Shown: positions 43,326 through 53,701, counted from the stretch's first letter. The stretch: 64,000 nucleotides of DNA from Pseudomonadota bacterium (GCA_027623555.1 JAQBSZ010000001.1:186001-250000), one strand, 5' to 3'. Made by a program: numbers and translations. The notes: a model not told the origin generated them from the letters alone.

Positions 43326-43859
43326 TCAGTCGATTATTCTTTCCAGGCGAAAAGTCAGCAAGGGGCCATAGCGCCAAATCAGCGAATCATCCTGGAGTTC
43401 CCGTTCAACGGTGATGGGCATGTCCTGCGGACGCAGGACATGAACGCCGTTCTCAAATGAAGCCGCTACCGAGATTGGGGCGCCATTGGTGGATGGGGCG
43501 CCGATGTCGTTAACCCCATTTTCGTAGCTGCCATCGGCGCGCATGTCATGGGTCACGCCTCCCGCGGTAATGACAACTCGATTACCACATTGTTCGATAC
43601 GCTGCAGGTTGCCTATGCTGCTTTTTGCTCCAGCAGGCCCCGCAATGACTTCCACGATTTTCCACATGCCGCGCATGTCAAAAACTTCGGCAGCGAGCGG
43701 TTCAGTACACCTCGACAGCACAGGTGGTGGCATGGTTTTCCAGTACCCAGGTGGCGTGTGGGCTATCGGGATATCGTCGGCCATAACCAGCTCGTCTGCA
43801 GAGAGTAAAGGAGCAGAGATTATCAGTGCCAATGCCATTGTCTGATGGAGTCGTTTCAT
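43326..43859 (-). CDS. exported hypothetical protein
   Basis: The 177-residue protein has a signal peptide (MKRLHQTMALALIISAPLLSADE). The mature part is mainly beta and includes CTEPLAAEVFDMRGMWKIV, RIEQCGNRVVITAGGVTHDM and SLIWRYGPLLTFRLERI. The layout is that of a small lipocalin-like or heme-free beta barrel that binds something hydrophobic, but no family is recognised. It is divergent from the PQQ enzyme gene, so both may share a promoter region (43860-43975). Confidence 0.6.
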   Translation of the reverse strand: MKRLHQTMALALIISAPLLSADELVMADDIPIAHTPPGYWKTMPPPVLSRCTEPLAAEVFDMRGMWKIVEVIAGPAGAKSSIGNLQRIEQCGNRVVITAGGVTHDMRADGSYENGVNDIGAPSTNGAPISVAASFENGVHVLRPQDMPITVERELQDDSLIWRYGPLLTFRLERIID

Positions 43860-43975
43860 GGGTTCGCTTCTTCAGTCATGCAGGGATGGTTCCTTAAGCA
43901 GCATTTATTACTCGGTGAAATCTACTGTATTATGGATTTCATTCCAATAACAACACTCTTTCCCGGGAAGCGATC

Positions 43976-45907
43976 ATGAGAACTCCAACCACATCGCTCG
44001 TGCTTTTGTTCTGCTGCGCCTTATTAAATACCTGCTCCGAGCCGTCTCGGAATACCGAACCTGCCAATTACGACTGGGTAAATTACGGCAACGATGCAGG
44101 CCATTCCAAGTATGCGCCACTCGATCAGATCAACCGGGACAACGCCCGGAATCTGGATATTGCCTGGATCTGGGAATCGGTGGACAACGCCGCGGTCCTC
44201 GAGCGCCCGCAACATGTCCCGTCCGGTTTCAAGGCCACACCAATCACCAGAAATGGCCTGCTCTATGTCAGCACACCCCTGGGTCATGTCGCTGCACTGG
44301 ATGCCAGAACAGGAGAGGAAAAATGGGTATTTAATTCCTTTACCTGGGAGCATGGCAGGCCCGCCAATAACGGCTTTAATCATCGCGGCGTTACTTACTG
44401 GGAAAAGACTACGCCTGATGGTATGCAGCCACGCATCATTATGAGTACAGCTAATGCGTTTCTGTGGTCACTGGATGCCAAGACTGGTGAGCCCGATCCG
44501 ACCTTCGGCACTAACGGTAAGGTTGATCTAACGCTTGGCCTGGGCCGTGCGGTGGACCGATCCATGATTGCCCACTCGGCCGCGGTCACTATCGTCGGGG
44601 ATACAGTAATACTCGGTTCAGTTGTGTATGACGACCCCATGTTTGATCGCAAGCCGGCGCGGCTCATCGATCTGCCACCTGGACATGTGCGTGGATTCGA
44701 CCTGAACACCGGGGAGCAGAAGTGGATCTTTCACACTATTCCTCAACAGGGTGAAGTGGGCAATGATACCTGGGAAGACGATTCCTGGCAGGTTACCGGA
44801 GCCACCAACATCTGGACACATCTCAGTGCCGATCCCGAACTCGGCTATGTCTACTTACCAATAGGTACACCAGGGAACGATTGGTATGGCGGTCAACGCC
44901 TGGGCGATAATTTATTTGGCACTACCCTGGTGGCATTAGACGCTGCCACCGGTGAGCGCATCTGGCACTACCAGATCGTGCATCATGAACTGTGGGATTA
45001 CGATCCACCGGCGGCCCCGACTCTTGTAGATCTCACCGTCGATGGGCGGGATATCAAAGCACTGGCGCAGGTTTCCAAGCAGGGTTTTATCTATGTACTG
45101 GACAGGGAGACTGGTGAACCGGTGTGGCCGATCGAGGAACGCCCGGTACCGGCAAGCACGGTTCCCGGCGAGCGTGTCTCGCCAACCCAACCCTTTCCAA
45201 CCCGGCCCGCGCCGTTTGAACAACAAGGCATTTCCGAAGCGACACTTATCGACTACACGCCGGAATTAAGAGCAGAAGCGTTACAGATCATCAGTTCTTT
45301 CGATTACGGCATGTTGTACACACCACCATCGTTACGGGGAACGATCAATCTTCCCGGCTGGACTGGCGGCGCGGAATGGAGTGGGGCAGCATTCGATCCG
45401 GAAACGTCCATGTACTATATCCCCTCCGTAACCAGCCCCATTGTCGTACAGCTCATCGAGCAGGACCGAGCCGTTACCGAATTTCGTTACGTGCGCGATG
45501 GTATGCGCAATGTAGATGGACCCCAGGGTTTGCCGATAACGAAACCGCCCTACGGTCGCATCAGTGCTGTTAACCTGGATACAGGGGACTATGCCTGGGT
45601 GCGAGCCAATGCCGAAGGGATACGCCAGCGGCTAATCGACATGGGCATCGCCGACCCGGGTCCGGTCGGCGTCACAAATATCGCGCCGTTGCTGGTAACC
45701 AAATCACTGCTGTTTCAGGCCATCACCGACGGTGAACCAGTGCTGCGCGCCATGGACAAACAAACCGGAGAAACTGTTTACGATTTCTACTTGCCGGCAA
45801 TCCCGCAAGGAGCTCCCATGACCTACATGATCGATGGCAAGCAATATATCTCGGTGGCATCCGGCGGCGGAGCCGATGCGAGCCTGGTAACAGTGGCGTT
45901 ACCATAG
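43976..45907 (+). CDS. PQQ-dependent dehydrogenase (periplasmic, glucose-dehydrogenase-like propeller)
   Basis: The 643-residue protein is an eight-bladed PQQ propeller of the membrane glucose dehydrogenase branch, but without that enzyme's membrane domain. A lipoprotein-like leader (LLFCCALLNTCSEPS) replaces it. Typical segments are YDWVNYGNDAGHSKYAPLDQ, the active-site-like HHELWDYDPPAAPTLVD, TQPFPTRPAPF and GGAEWSGAAFDP. It would oxidise a sugar or alcohol and feed the respiratory chain. No cytochrome c domain is attached. Substrate unknown. Confidence 0.87.
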   Translation: MRTPTTSLVLLFCCALLNTCSEPSRNTEPANYDWVNYGNDAGHSKYAPLDQINRDNARNLDIAWIWESVDNAAVLERPQHVPSGFKATPITRNGLLYVSTPLGHVAALDARTGEEKWVFNSFTWEHGRPANNGFNHRGVTYWEKTTPDGMQPRIIMSTANAFLWSLDAKTGEPDPTFGTNGKVDLTLGLGRAVDRSMIAHSAAVTIVGDTVILGSVVYDDPMFDRKPARLIDLPPGHVRGFDLNTGEQKWIFHTIPQQGEVGNDTWEDDSWQVTGATNIWTHLSADPELGYVYLPIGTPGNDWYGGQRLGDNLFGTTLVALDAATGERIWHYQIVHHELWDYDPPAAPTLVDLTVDGRDIKALAQVSKQGFIYVLDRETGEPVWPIEERPVPASTVPGERVSPTQPFPTRPAPFEQQGISEATLIDYTPELRAEALQIISSFDYGMLYTPPSLRGTINLPGWTGGAEWSGAAFDPETSMYYIPSVTSPIVVQLIEQDRAVTEFRYVRDGMRNVDGPQGLPITKPPYGRISAVNLDTGDYAWVRANAEGIRQRLIDMGIADPGPVGVTNIAPLLVTKSLLFQAITDGEPVLRAMDKQTGETVYDFYLPAIPQGAPMTYMIDGKQYISVASGGGADASLVTVALP

Positions 45908-45925
45908 ATAGCTTGAAGCGTTTTT

Positions 45926-46990
45926 CTACTTCTGTAAATTTCCAGAGAATGGCAACGCTAATTCACGGGTTATCTCTGCCGCAGGTATTGGCCTGCAGCC
46001 GCTCGTGTCAGTACCACTCCACAGGGAAGAAAAATCATCCAGGCCCTGCTTTTGCGCAAAACTGCGTAAGGGCGCGATAGCCGTTGCGGTTAAAGGAAAG
46101 TCTGGCATTCCTTCACGGATAGCGCCCAGCTCTTCAATCAGGCGATTACGAATAGCTCTTGCAGGACGACCGGTGAAGAGATTGGTCAATACAGTATCGG
46201 CTGCTGTTGCCCGGGCAAGCGCCGCCCTGTGCAGATCGCTGGTGGTAGCCTCCGGACAGTGCAGATAACTCGTACCCACCTGCACACCCGCAGCACCTGC
46301 TGCCATCGCCGCAGCGACAGTTTTGGCTGTGGCGATCCCTCCTGCAGCGATCACTGGAACACTCACCGAGCCGAACATTTTCTCCAGCAGGTCGAATGTA
46401 CTCAATTGACCGGCAAGGTCGTTGCTCAGGAAAATTCCGCGGTGACCGCCGGCTTCAACGCCCTGGGCGATGATGGCATCGACACCTTGCGCCTGCAGCC
46501 AGATTGCTTCGTCTGCCGTGGTGGCGGTCGAAAGAACTCGCGATCCCCAGCTCTTTACCTTAGCCAGAAGTGAAGCATTGGGTAAACCAAAATGAAAACT
46601 CACGACTGCCGGTTTGAATTCTTCCAGCACTTCAGTGTGTTGTTCGTTAAAAGGTGCCCGGCCCGGACCAGAGTTAATGGACCGAATGTCCAATCCAAAT
46701 TCAGCATAGTAAGGTGCCAGTAACGCTCGCCATGCAGCTTCTTTCGCAGGATCTATTGTCGGTGGTTCATGACAGAAAAAATTTACGTTGAACGGATGCG
46801 CTGTCTGTTGAGTGATGGCGAGTAACTCTTCGCGTATCTGTTCCGGACCCAGCATGGCACAGGGAAGGGAGCCGAGGCCGCCGGCATTGGCCACCGCGAT
46901 CGCAAGCAGGCTGTCCTGCACTCCGGCCATCGGCGCCTGAACGACAGGAAAGCGGATATCAATATCCAGGGCTTTTTGTAGAGTTGTCAT
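45926..46990 (-). CDS. nitronate monooxygenase family flavoprotein
   Basis: The start is taken at the ATG at 46990 (MTTLQKALDI), 354 residues. This is an FMN TIM-barrel of the 2-nitropropane dioxygenase group: FPVVQAPMAGVQ, FNVNFFCHEPP, GVDAIIAQGVEAGGHRG with the catalytic His, then PVIAAGGIATAKTV and AAGVQVGTSYL for FMN phosphate binding. It would detoxify alkyl nitronates such as propionate-3-nitronate. It converges on the PQQ dehydrogenase gene. Cytoplasmic. Confidence 0.9.
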   Translation of the reverse strand: MTTLQKALDIDIRFPVVQAPMAGVQDSLLAIAVANAGGLGSLPCAMLGPEQIREELLAITQQTAHPFNVNFFCHEPPTIDPAKEAAWRALLAPYYAEFGLDIRSINSGPGRAPFNEQHTEVLEEFKPAVVSFHFGLPNASLLAKVKSWGSRVLSTATTADEAIWLQAQGVDAIIAQGVEAGGHRGIFLSNDLAGQLSTFDLLEKMFGSVSVPVIAAGGIATAKTVAAAMAAGAAGVQVGTSYLHCPEATTSDLHRAALARATAADTVLTNLFTGRPARAIRNRLIEELGAIREGMPDFPLTATAIAPLRSFAQKQGLDDFSSLWSGTDTSGCRPIPAAEITRELALPFSGNLQK

Positions 46991-47081
46991 GGAATGCATG
47001 AAACTTGAGAGTTTTGGGGCGGCACAGTTGAGTTCTTGGTTGCCGTTACTGTGATGTGCGAATGAATCTCATCGGGGGGTA

Positions 47082-47176
47082 GGGGAAACTAACAATTTAA
47101 CAACATAAGTGCCCGATTTTTTTGAAAAACCTAATAGTCAAGTACAAAGCTAAGTTGTTAATTTGTTAGTGTCCCC
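47082..47176. repeat. extragenic palindrome with GGGGA...GTGTCCCC ends
   Basis: The arms 47082-47104 and 47154-47176 pair over 23 bases with two mismatches (AACTAACAATTTAACAAC type). The right arm (AAGTTGTTAATTTGTTAGTGTCCCC) is clearly related to the right arm at 59512-59535. It fills most of the gap between the nitronate monooxygenase start and the next gene. Confidence 0.8.
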
Positions 47177-47258
47177 ATTTATCGTGCAACCGCTTTAGCG
47201 GGCAATAATAAACTGGCACAACCTTGCAGGGTACCGGTTTATTGGCTTGAAGCTGGGG

Positions 47259-48260
47259 CTACAGTTGTGCTGCCTCCGCCTCTTGCCGTCTGGCGCCTCC
47301 GAGGATTCCCGGAAACGCATAGTTGCCTTCGTGACAGGCATATTCATACATCGCTTCCTCGGTTGGTTTGCGATTCATGGCAACCTCACCAGTCCAGGGA
47401 CGTCGATAGGTCAACGGATCCTCGATGGTAAATGCATACTTAATCTTGTCCTGCTCGATCAATTCGAAGCGTTCGGTAATGGTCATCTGATCCGAGCTAT
47501 CGCGGAACGACTGTTGAGGATGAAAGTTTTGAGTTTTCACAACCAGGGTGTCTCCATCCCAGTAGCCCACCGAATCGCCCATCCATTTCTCGAAATCGGC
47601 AGCACCGTGGTCTTTATCCAACGGGATGATGCGCGCATCGTGTACCATCTCCACCAGGATCATTACGTGGTCCGGTGTCTGCACGATCTGGTAATTGCTG
47701 TTATAGAGAGTCGGTAACATAGGTGGCCCGGAACCGGAACTGAAGGTAAGCAGACAGCGTTCCGCCAGCCCTCTTAGTTCGGGCCCATCGAAGGGCTCCA
47801 CACCAGGTCTTGCGCGCCATTGATCGCGTAGTGAATTTTGCGGGCGGTCGCCTTCAAGAAACGGAATCTGGCCATTCGCTGGATCGACAATAATAGAAGT
47901 ACGATATTCACCATTAATCTGAATGGCGTCGTCACGTGGGTCCCACCAGAAACTGTTATAGCCGGCATCGGCATTGCCATCGGTAGGCGGCCCACGTTCG
48001 GGGTCAATATCTGCCCCGCCGCGCGTATACCGATCGCGCCATCCCTGTTGCAGGTCGTTGGCCTCTGCTTCGGTTAAGAAGCCTTTTTCGCCAAACTCTT
48101 CGGTTCGTACCAAGGGTGTCTGAGACGAATTGGTCCAGATGCCCTGTAGATCCGCTCGCCCGTCGGCTGTTCTCGGCATCTGCCAGGTCTGGGCTGAAGC
48201 ATTGATGAGGATCAGTGTTGTAGAACCCAATCCCAGTAACATGCTCAGGATAATTTTCAT
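47259..48260 (-). CDS. secreted protein, uncharacterised 'ADG-PDL-G-W' family, paralogue 1
   Basis: ATG with AGGAGAG upstream; 333 residues. Signal peptide (MKIILSMLLGLGSTTLILINASAQ), then PRTADGRADLQGIWTNSS, the family hallmark. Further shared blocks are AERCLLTFSSGSGPPML, YQIVQTPDHVMILVEMVHDARIIPLD, WMGDSVGYWDGDTLVVKT, and a C-terminal YEYACHEGNYAFPGIL. Two more members lie at 52669-54529 in this window. The conserved Cys and His residues suggest a fold with a bound metal or a disulfide, but no function is known to me. Periplasmic or outer-surface. Confidence 0.75.
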   Translation of the reverse strand: MKIILSMLLGLGSTTLILINASAQTWQMPRTADGRADLQGIWTNSSQTPLVRTEEFGEKGFLTEAEANDLQQGWRDRYTRGGADIDPERGPPTDGNADAGYNSFWWDPRDDAIQINGEYRTSIIVDPANGQIPFLEGDRPQNSLRDQWRARPGVEPFDGPELRGLAERCLLTFSSGSGPPMLPTLYNSNYQIVQTPDHVMILVEMVHDARIIPLDKDHGAADFEKWMGDSVGYWDGDTLVVKTQNFHPQQSFRDSSDQMTITERFELIEQDKIKYAFTIEDPLTYRRPWTGEVAMNRKPTEEAMYEYACHEGNYAFPGILGGARRQEAEAAQL

Positions 48261-48561
48261 GTTTGAGCTCTCCTATAATTGAATCGAATAGCCAGTAAGT
48301 CTGTTTTCGAGCTTACTCGCAATGAATAGCTGCCTCAATATAAAGTAGACAACAGGGGTGGAATCGAGGATGGAACAGCAAGTCTCCGCGGTGTATAGGC
48401 AGAATTAAAGCCAACTCCATTTAAGTCCATGCCTTCTTTGTTGGGGAACATTAACCTGCTTGCGCGTTAAAACCCTGGCAGCCAGTAGTCTTAGGAAACA
48501 TTCAAGAATACTCGCACAACTCGATCTGCGGCGCTGCCCTGCCTGGCGGAATAGAGCTGGC
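48261..48561. other. 300-bp gap, nothing recognised
   Basis: This gap separates two genes of the same direction. The promoter for the secreted-family gene lies at its left side. No repeat or small gene stands out. Confidence 0.5.
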
Positions 48562-50736
48562 TTAGTCTTTCAACCTGAACACGTGCAGCGCGTTGCCAGT
48601 GCGAGGGTGATGAATCTCCGGTGCGAGCGACGCCGGACCCATCCTCGGGCTACCGCCCCCGAGTCCAGTCGACACCACGATATACTGTGTGCCGTCCACC
48701 TGAAACGAGACTGGAAAGCCCTGCACCGACGTGCCGAGTCTGGTTTGCCACAGCAACTCACCGGTCTTCACGTCGACTGCTCGAAAGCGGCGGTCGAGAT
48801 CGCCGACAAAGGCGAGCCCACCCGCCGTCGAGAGCACACCGGTCAGGAACGGCGCCCGTTGCTCGAGGCTCCAGACCTCCTGCATCGTCTCGACATCATA
48901 CGCGGCGAGCTTGCCGAGGTTGCCGTTGGTTCCTGGCATCTCCAGAAACGGTCGCGACCGCATCCCGACGCCGCCGGAACCTTCTACGAGTGCCACCTCT
49001 CCACCAGTCATCTCCATACAAGTCTGGGCCAGGGGGATGACGAGGAGTCCTTCACCCGGGTGATAGCTCATCGGGTGCCAGTTCTTGCCGCCAGCGGTGC
49101 TGGGACACGACGATATTGCCTCATTGACCCTGGCGTTGCGAATGTCCTGCCGATACGTCACGGCGCCGGTGTCCGGGTCGATCCGCTCGAACACGTTTTG
49201 ATAAACCGTTTCCTTGAAGTCAAGAAACTCGCCGGTTCTGCGGTCGTTCTTCCACAAGATGCCGTGCTTGCCGACACTGAACACCACGGGACGCCCCGCG
49301 ACATCGACTAGCACCCTCTCGAACACCTCATCAAGATCGAGCGTTTCGCCGGGGACATGCTGGAAGTACCACTCCAACGCGCCATCGTCTGGGTGAAGCG
49401 CAAGGGTCGAGTTGGTGTAGAGCGCCGCGTCGTCCACTGTCATGCCGCGACTCGCCGCCACCCACGGTTTCGGCTGCGCCACACCGAAGTAGATGAGGTC
49501 CAGGACCGGGTCGTAGCTGCCCGTAATCCAGGTATCGCCACCGCCGCGGACCTCGTCGGGCAGGTTCGCCCAGGTGTCGCCGCCCGGCTCGTCCGATCGT
49601 GCGACAGTGTTGAAGGTCCAGAGCGATTGACCGGTGTCGGCGTCGATCCCGCTGATGTAGCAGCCGACCGGGCTGAAGCGCTCACAACCGTTGAGCCCTT
49701 GCACGATCTTGCCGCGCACGACAATCGGGCCGCTCGTGCTTTGGTGACCCTGGGTGTTGTCGCCGAACCGCATGGTCCACAGCATCTCGCCGGTGGCCGC
49801 ATCGAGCGCGACCATCCGTGCATCGGATGTAGCCAGAAAGACCTTGTCCTCGTAGACCGCAAGGTTGCGGCTCATCCCGGAGTATGACTGGGCTTCAATC
49901 CCTACTTCATGCTCCCAGATCAGGTCACCGCTGCGCCCGTCGAGCGCCTGCACCAAATTGCCGAAATTGGTCACATAAATAACCCCGTCGTGCACGATCG
50001 GTGACGGTGCATTCCATCCGCCTTCGGTCATCGACCATGTCCACGCGAGTTCGAGGTCCTGCACGTTGTCTCGGGTAATCGTGTCAAGCGCACTGTAGCT
50101 CCAGGCCGCGTAGTTGCCCCGGATCATCAGCCAGTCGTCGGGAGAGGGAGACCGCAGCATCTCATCGGTGACCGGTCGGAAGTTGGGGACAGTTCCAGTT
50201 ATTCTGAGCCCTGCCGGCGCGTTTTGTGATCGCCCCTGTGGTGCCGTCTGTGCTACGACCTGCGCTGCACGGACCGGGGTTGCTGTTGCTGGCCGTGCCG
50301 CCAACGCGCTAATCGACAGCGGCGTTGTAGCGGTCAGTTCGACGCCGCTCGCGGCAACGTCATTGGCCTGGAGCAGGTACGCCACAATGTCGACGTATGC
50401 CTGATCACCGAGGCTACCGGGTTGGTCAGGGGGCATCGTCGCGCGGATGCGGTTGAACAGGGCAGCAGGGCTCAAGTCAGCCCACAAGTTCATGAAATTC
50501 AAGCCGGCGAGCTGGGGCGCCTCGAAGCTGCCCTGAAAGTCGGTGCGGTGACAGCTCGCGCAGGCGCGCACGTAGACTTCGCCGCCGCGCATGGCCTGGT
50601 CCGCCGTGAACCCACCAGTCTGCTGAAGTTCCTGCGCAGTCGGGCTCGTCACTATCACAATCGCCAGGACGCCGGTGATACCAGCAAAATATGTCGCCGT
50701 TACTCGTCGGCGTCGCGCGTCATTGCATTGGGTCAT
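48562..50736 (-). CDS. quinohemoprotein dehydrogenase with N-terminal cytochrome c and PQQ propeller
   Basis: The start is the ATG at 50736 ([11 protein letters not shown]), with GGAAGGA upstream; 724 residues. A signal anchor ([16 protein letters not shown]) leads into a cytochrome c domain with CASCH ([14 protein letters not shown]) and [23 protein letters not shown] linker follows, then a PQQ propeller ([28 protein letters not shown]-like [31 protein letters not shown]). Classic quinohemoprotein alcohol dehydrogenases carry the cytochrome at the C-terminus; here the order is reversed. The DNA is richer in GC than the neighbours, suggesting transfer. Periplasmic; alcohol-type substrate likely but unproven. 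Confidence 0.87.
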   Translation of the reverse strand: MTQCNDARRRRVTATYFAGITGVLAIVIVTSPTAQELQQTGGFTADQAMRGGEVYVRACASCHRTDFQGSFEAPQLAGLNFMNLWADLSPAALFNRIRATMPPDQPGSLGDQAYVDIVAYLLQANDVAASGVELTATTPLSISALAARPATATPVRAAQVVAQTAPQGRSQNAPAGLRITGTVPNFRPVTDEMLRSPSPDDWLMIRGNYAAWSYSALDTITRDNVQDLELAWTWSMTEGGWNAPSPIVHDGVIYVTNFGNLVQALDGRSGDLIWEHEVGIEAQSYSGMSRNLAVYEDKVFLATSDARMVALDAATGEMLWTMRFGDNTQGHQSTSGPIVVRGKIVQGLNGCERFSPVGCYISGIDADTGQSLWTFNTVARSDEPGGDTWANLPDEVRGGGDTWITGSYDPVLDLIYFGVAQPKPWVAASRGMTVDDAALYTNSTLALHPDDGALEWYFQHVPGETLDLDEVFERVLVDVAGRPVVFSVGKHGILWKNDRRTGEFLDFKETVYQNVFERIDPDTGAVTYRQDIRNARVNEAISSCPSTAGGKNWHPMSYHPGEGLLVIPLAQTCMEMTGGEVALVEGSGGVGMRSRPFLEMPGTNGNLGKLAAYDVETMQEVWSLEQRAPFLTGVLSTAGGLAFVGDLDRRFRAVDVKTGELLWQTRLGTSVQGFPVSFQVDGTQYIVVSTGLGGGSPRMGPASLAPEIHHPRTGNALHVFRLKD

Positions 50737-50775
50737 TGCCAACGTCCTTCCCATTGTTCAAGCAGTCGAGTGCTG

Positions 50776-51969
50776 CTAGTCAAGCAAAGTGCCAGCCGGC
50801 CAGGCGGGGCCAGAGCGCAGTTGTGCAAGCGGCCGCAAGCCTCGATAGGCGAATTTCTGCACGCGCTTACCCTCATAGGTTTCGGTGGTGTAAAAATTGC
50901 CCTGCGAATCGCTGACAATGCTATGTGTGCCGTAGAACAAGCCGGGTTGCCGACCACCTTCACCTATGACATACATGACCTCCAGCGAGTCACGATGCAC
51001 AACATGAACTTTCATATTGGAACCGTCAGCCACGTAAATAAATTCCTGATCATCGTCCTGGGAAAAAGCAATGTCCCAGGTGGCACCAGAACCGACAGTC
51101 ATGGGGGCGACTTGTGCTTCTTTGACATAGGTACCATCCGGTCGAAACACCTGAATTCTGTCCGCACCCCTGTCACACACGTAGACCAGCCCGTCCTTGG
51201 ACGGTTCGGCGCAATGCACGGGGCCAACGAATTGCTGCGGCAACGGTTCACCAGGGACATACGTGACGCGGTCATCTGAGGGCCGATTACCGTAAGCCCC
51301 CCAGTAGCGTTTGAAAGCTCCGGTAGCAATATCCACAACAGCTACCCGCTTGTTGCCGTAACCATCGGCAAAATAGGCCTCGTTTGTGCCCGGGTCAATT
51401 GCGATCTCGGCGACGCGGCTGAAATGAGTCGTGCTGTTACTGTCAACAGGCTCCCCGGGCAAGCCGATTTCACGTACAAACTGGCCGTCACGGGTAAATA
51501 CCAGGACATGGGAATCACCACCTCCATTGCCACCTATCCAGACGTTGCCGTTGGGTGCTATTTCAATGCCATGATTTGAAGCAGGCCAGGTATACCCCTG
51601 TCCAGGGCCGCCCCATGAATTAACAAGTGAGCCATCGGCAGCGAACTCCAGAATCGGTGGGGCGGCTGTGCAGCAATCTGCTATGCCATTGTCGATACCG
51701 ATTTCCTGTGTGGCAAAATTACCGTCATCATTTCGGTGCACAATGAAAACATGATCACGTGCATCTACAGCCACGCCAATAGTGCTTCCCAATATCCATT
51801 TATTGGGCAGGGGCTGGGGCCAGAATGGATCCACTTCAAAATGAGGCACCATCCGCCCATTGCTGGCGGCGGTAACTGAGCTCTGCAAATAGCTTTGAGC
51901 AAAACCGAGTACTACGAGTAATGAGAGGAGTAGAGTGGCAGCAATAATGGAGCTTTTTTTATGTTGCAT
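50776..51969 (-). CDS. secreted NHL-type beta-propeller
   Basis: The 397-residue product has a signal peptide (SSIIAATLLLSLLVVLGFAQ). Propeller blades follow: NKWILGSTIGVAVDARDHVFIVHR, SNHGIEIAPNGNVWIGGNGGG, RVAEIAIDPGTNEAYFADGYGNKRV, CAEPSKDGLVYVCDRGADRIQVF, and THSIVSDSQGNFYTTETYEGKRVQKF. It is a relative of the propeller at 15855-16925, larger and with several Cys. It lies upstream of and in the same direction as the PQQ-cytochrome gene (40-bp gap), probably one transcript. Exact role unknown. Confidence 0.82.
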   Translation of the reverse strand: MQHKKSSIIAATLLLSLLVVLGFAQSYLQSSVTAASNGRMVPHFEVDPFWPQPLPNKWILGSTIGVAVDARDHVFIVHRNDDGNFATQEIGIDNGIADCCTAAPPILEFAADGSLVNSWGGPGQGYTWPASNHGIEIAPNGNVWIGGNGGGDSHVLVFTRDGQFVREIGLPGEPVDSNSTTHFSRVAEIAIDPGTNEAYFADGYGNKRVAVVDIATGAFKRYWGAYGNRPSDDRVTYVPGEPLPQQFVGPVHCAEPSKDGLVYVCDRGADRIQVFRPDGTYVKEAQVAPMTVGSGATWDIAFSQDDDQEFIYVADGSNMKVHVVHRDSLEVMYVIGEGGRQPGLFYGTHSIVSDSQGNFYTTETYEGKRVQKFAYRGLRPLAQLRSGPAWPAGTLLD

Positions 51970-52241
51970 GATTTGACCTTCTTTATTATGAGGTTAACTA
52001 GCTATATAGCACTCAGATAGTTGACATTCCAGTGTATGCGGTGCCAAACCTTGAGTTCATTTTCCGAATCACCGATTAGAGGAATTACAAAATGGCTCAG
52101 CAGGTGAGAATAAAACGATTAGCAATGCCAGCGTCCATCAGGGCAAAGCAATGAGGACGCAGGCGACGCAATTGGAATACCCTGAATCGAATCCCAGAGT
52201 CTACGACAAACAAAGAGCCACTTGCGAATATTCGCGCCCGC

Positions 52242-52646
52242 TCATTGCTGTTTGGCGCTGGCGGCCGATCCGCCAAGAAACAGGCGGCTCCCGTCGTCGA
52301 GTACAAAATTACTTCCTACCGCCTTGTTTGTCCTGTCTTTGGACAGATAGCCCTCGACGATCAGCAGGGTTCCTATCGGTACCGTGTACTGAGTCACACC
52401 GTTGCGAATCAGCTGATTCGGGCTGCCGCCCTCGACCTGCCATTGGACAACCTCGCCGTCAGGACCTGCCACGTCGATATGGAACCACGAGTGGGGGTTG
52501 ATCATTTCCCAGCGGGCCAGCGTGCCTTCGAGGGTCACTGGCCTGTTGACGTCGAATTCTGCGGCGAAAGCATGGTGGGCCCACGTGGGAATAGCCCAAA
52601 GCGCTAGTGCAACGCCGGTGATGACTACTCTGGATCGGGTCTGCAT
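52242..52646 (-). CDS. DUF6152-like small secreted protein
   Basis: The start is the ATG at 52646, with AAGGAGG upstream; 134 residues. Signal peptide (VVITGVALALWAIPTWAHHAFAAEFD) ends in the His-His-Ala-Phe typical of the family. Then RPVTLEGTLARWEMINPHSWFHIDV and GSPNQLIRNGVTQYTVPIGT form a small beta barrel. Such genes recur beside the secreted 'ADG-PDL-G-W' family, as here, which suggests a joint function. Third gene of the operon beginning at 54529. Confidence 0.75.
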   Translation of the reverse strand: MQTRSRVVITGVALALWAIPTWAHHAFAAEFDVNRPVTLEGTLARWEMINPHSWFHIDVAGPDGEVVQWQVEGGSPNQLIRNGVTQYTVPIGTLLIVEGYLSKDRTNKAVGSNFVLDDGSRLFLGGSAASAKQQ

Positions 52647-52668
52647 TGGAATGCCCTCCTTAATTTTA

Positions 52669-53679
52669 CTATTGCGCAGCCGTTTCTTCTTCAACCAATT
52701 GCTCTTCGAGGCGAGCTCCAGCGAGTGTGTTAGACATGCCGTAGTTTCCCTCGTGGCAGGCGTGTTCGAAGATCGGGCCGATAGTCTTCTTCATCAAAGA
52801 ATCGGCAGACCAGGGGCGGGTCCACATGGAAGCATCGTCGATCGTGAATCTGTACACCAACGTGGCGTCGTCAATGCGGGTAAACCGTTCGGTCACACGC
52901 ATGTTAGCGGTGGATCCATAGATAGGATTCTTGCCGTTGAAGTTCGTCGTTTCAACGACCAGCGTATCGCCTTCCCAATGACCCCGCGAGCTGCCCATCC
53001 ACTGACTGATCTTTGCGTCGGCTTGCTCTCGACCGTCCAGCGGAATGATGCGGGCATCATGAATCATCTCGACGAGGATCATCACATAATTGTGATTCTG
53101 TACGAACTGGTAGTTAGTGTTGTAGCCCACGTCGAGCATCGGGGGACCGGAACCTCGCATGATGAGACAACGTTCGCTCAGGTTCATGTTCTCGGCGGCA
53201 TCGTAGGGAGCGCCCCGCAGCCCCCGCTGTTCTTCTCGCGCTGCCATGATCCGTTGGCCTTCCGCAGTCAAGGGAGGGATTCTTCCATCCGGGGGGTCGT
53301 AGATGAGTGAAGTTCGAAGACCCGTTGCGAGAGTAGCCTGACTGCGGTCGAGTCCGAATTGGGTGAAGTCGTAGTGAACATCTGCTGTCGTGCCTGGTAC
53401 GGTCTGCGCGCTTTCAAGGTCCAGCATACGCGCTTCGATTGCGGCGACTTCTTCAGCCGTGTAAAACTCGCCGGCCACGCCATCGCGCTGCTGCATTGGC
53501 GTGTAAGTCGCGTTCGACCAGAACCCATCAAAATCCGGGTGTCCATCTGCTGTGCGAGGCAGCGTGTACCCAGCCGCCACAGTCGGATCTGATATCTGTG
53601 CTGCAACCAGATTTGTTGTCAGCGATGCGATTACAAAGACGACGACAATGGGGCGTGAATTAATAAACCTATGATTCAT
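52669..53679 (-). CDS. secreted protein, 'ADG-PDL-G-W' family, paralogue 2
   Basis: The start is the ATG at 53679, six bases after AGGAGG; 336 residues. Signal peptide (IVVVFVIASLTTNLVAAQ), then TLPRTADGHPDFDGFWSNATYTPM, LSERCLIMRGSGPPMLDVG, YVMILVEMIHDARIIPLDG, WMGSSRGHWEGDTLVVETTNF, and IFEHACHEGNYGMSNTLAGAR. It aligns block for block with paralogue 1. It begins 22 bases after paralogue 3 and ends 22 bases before the DUF6152-like gene. Function unknown. Confidence 0.78.
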   Translation of the reverse strand: MNHRFINSRPIVVVFVIASLTTNLVAAQISDPTVAAGYTLPRTADGHPDFDGFWSNATYTPMQQRDGVAGEFYTAEEVAAIEARMLDLESAQTVPGTTADVHYDFTQFGLDRSQATLATGLRTSLIYDPPDGRIPPLTAEGQRIMAAREEQRGLRGAPYDAAENMNLSERCLIMRGSGPPMLDVGYNTNYQFVQNHNYVMILVEMIHDARIIPLDGREQADAKISQWMGSSRGHWEGDTLVVETTNFNGKNPIYGSTANMRVTERFTRIDDATLVYRFTIDDASMWTRPWSADSLMKKTIGPIFEHACHEGNYGMSNTLAGARLEEQLVEEETAAQ

Positions 53680-53701
53680 CTGCATCCTCCTGCGCACTGC
53701 G

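Noticed and set aside
48460..49311. Long plus-strand frame opposite the PQQ-cytochrome gene
   Set aside because: It is antisense to a well-supported gene in GC-rich DNA, where long shadow frames are common.
52498..53310. 270-codon plus-strand frame opposite the secreted-family gene
   Set aside because: It shadows two minus-strand genes with signal peptides and family motifs; no motif of its own.
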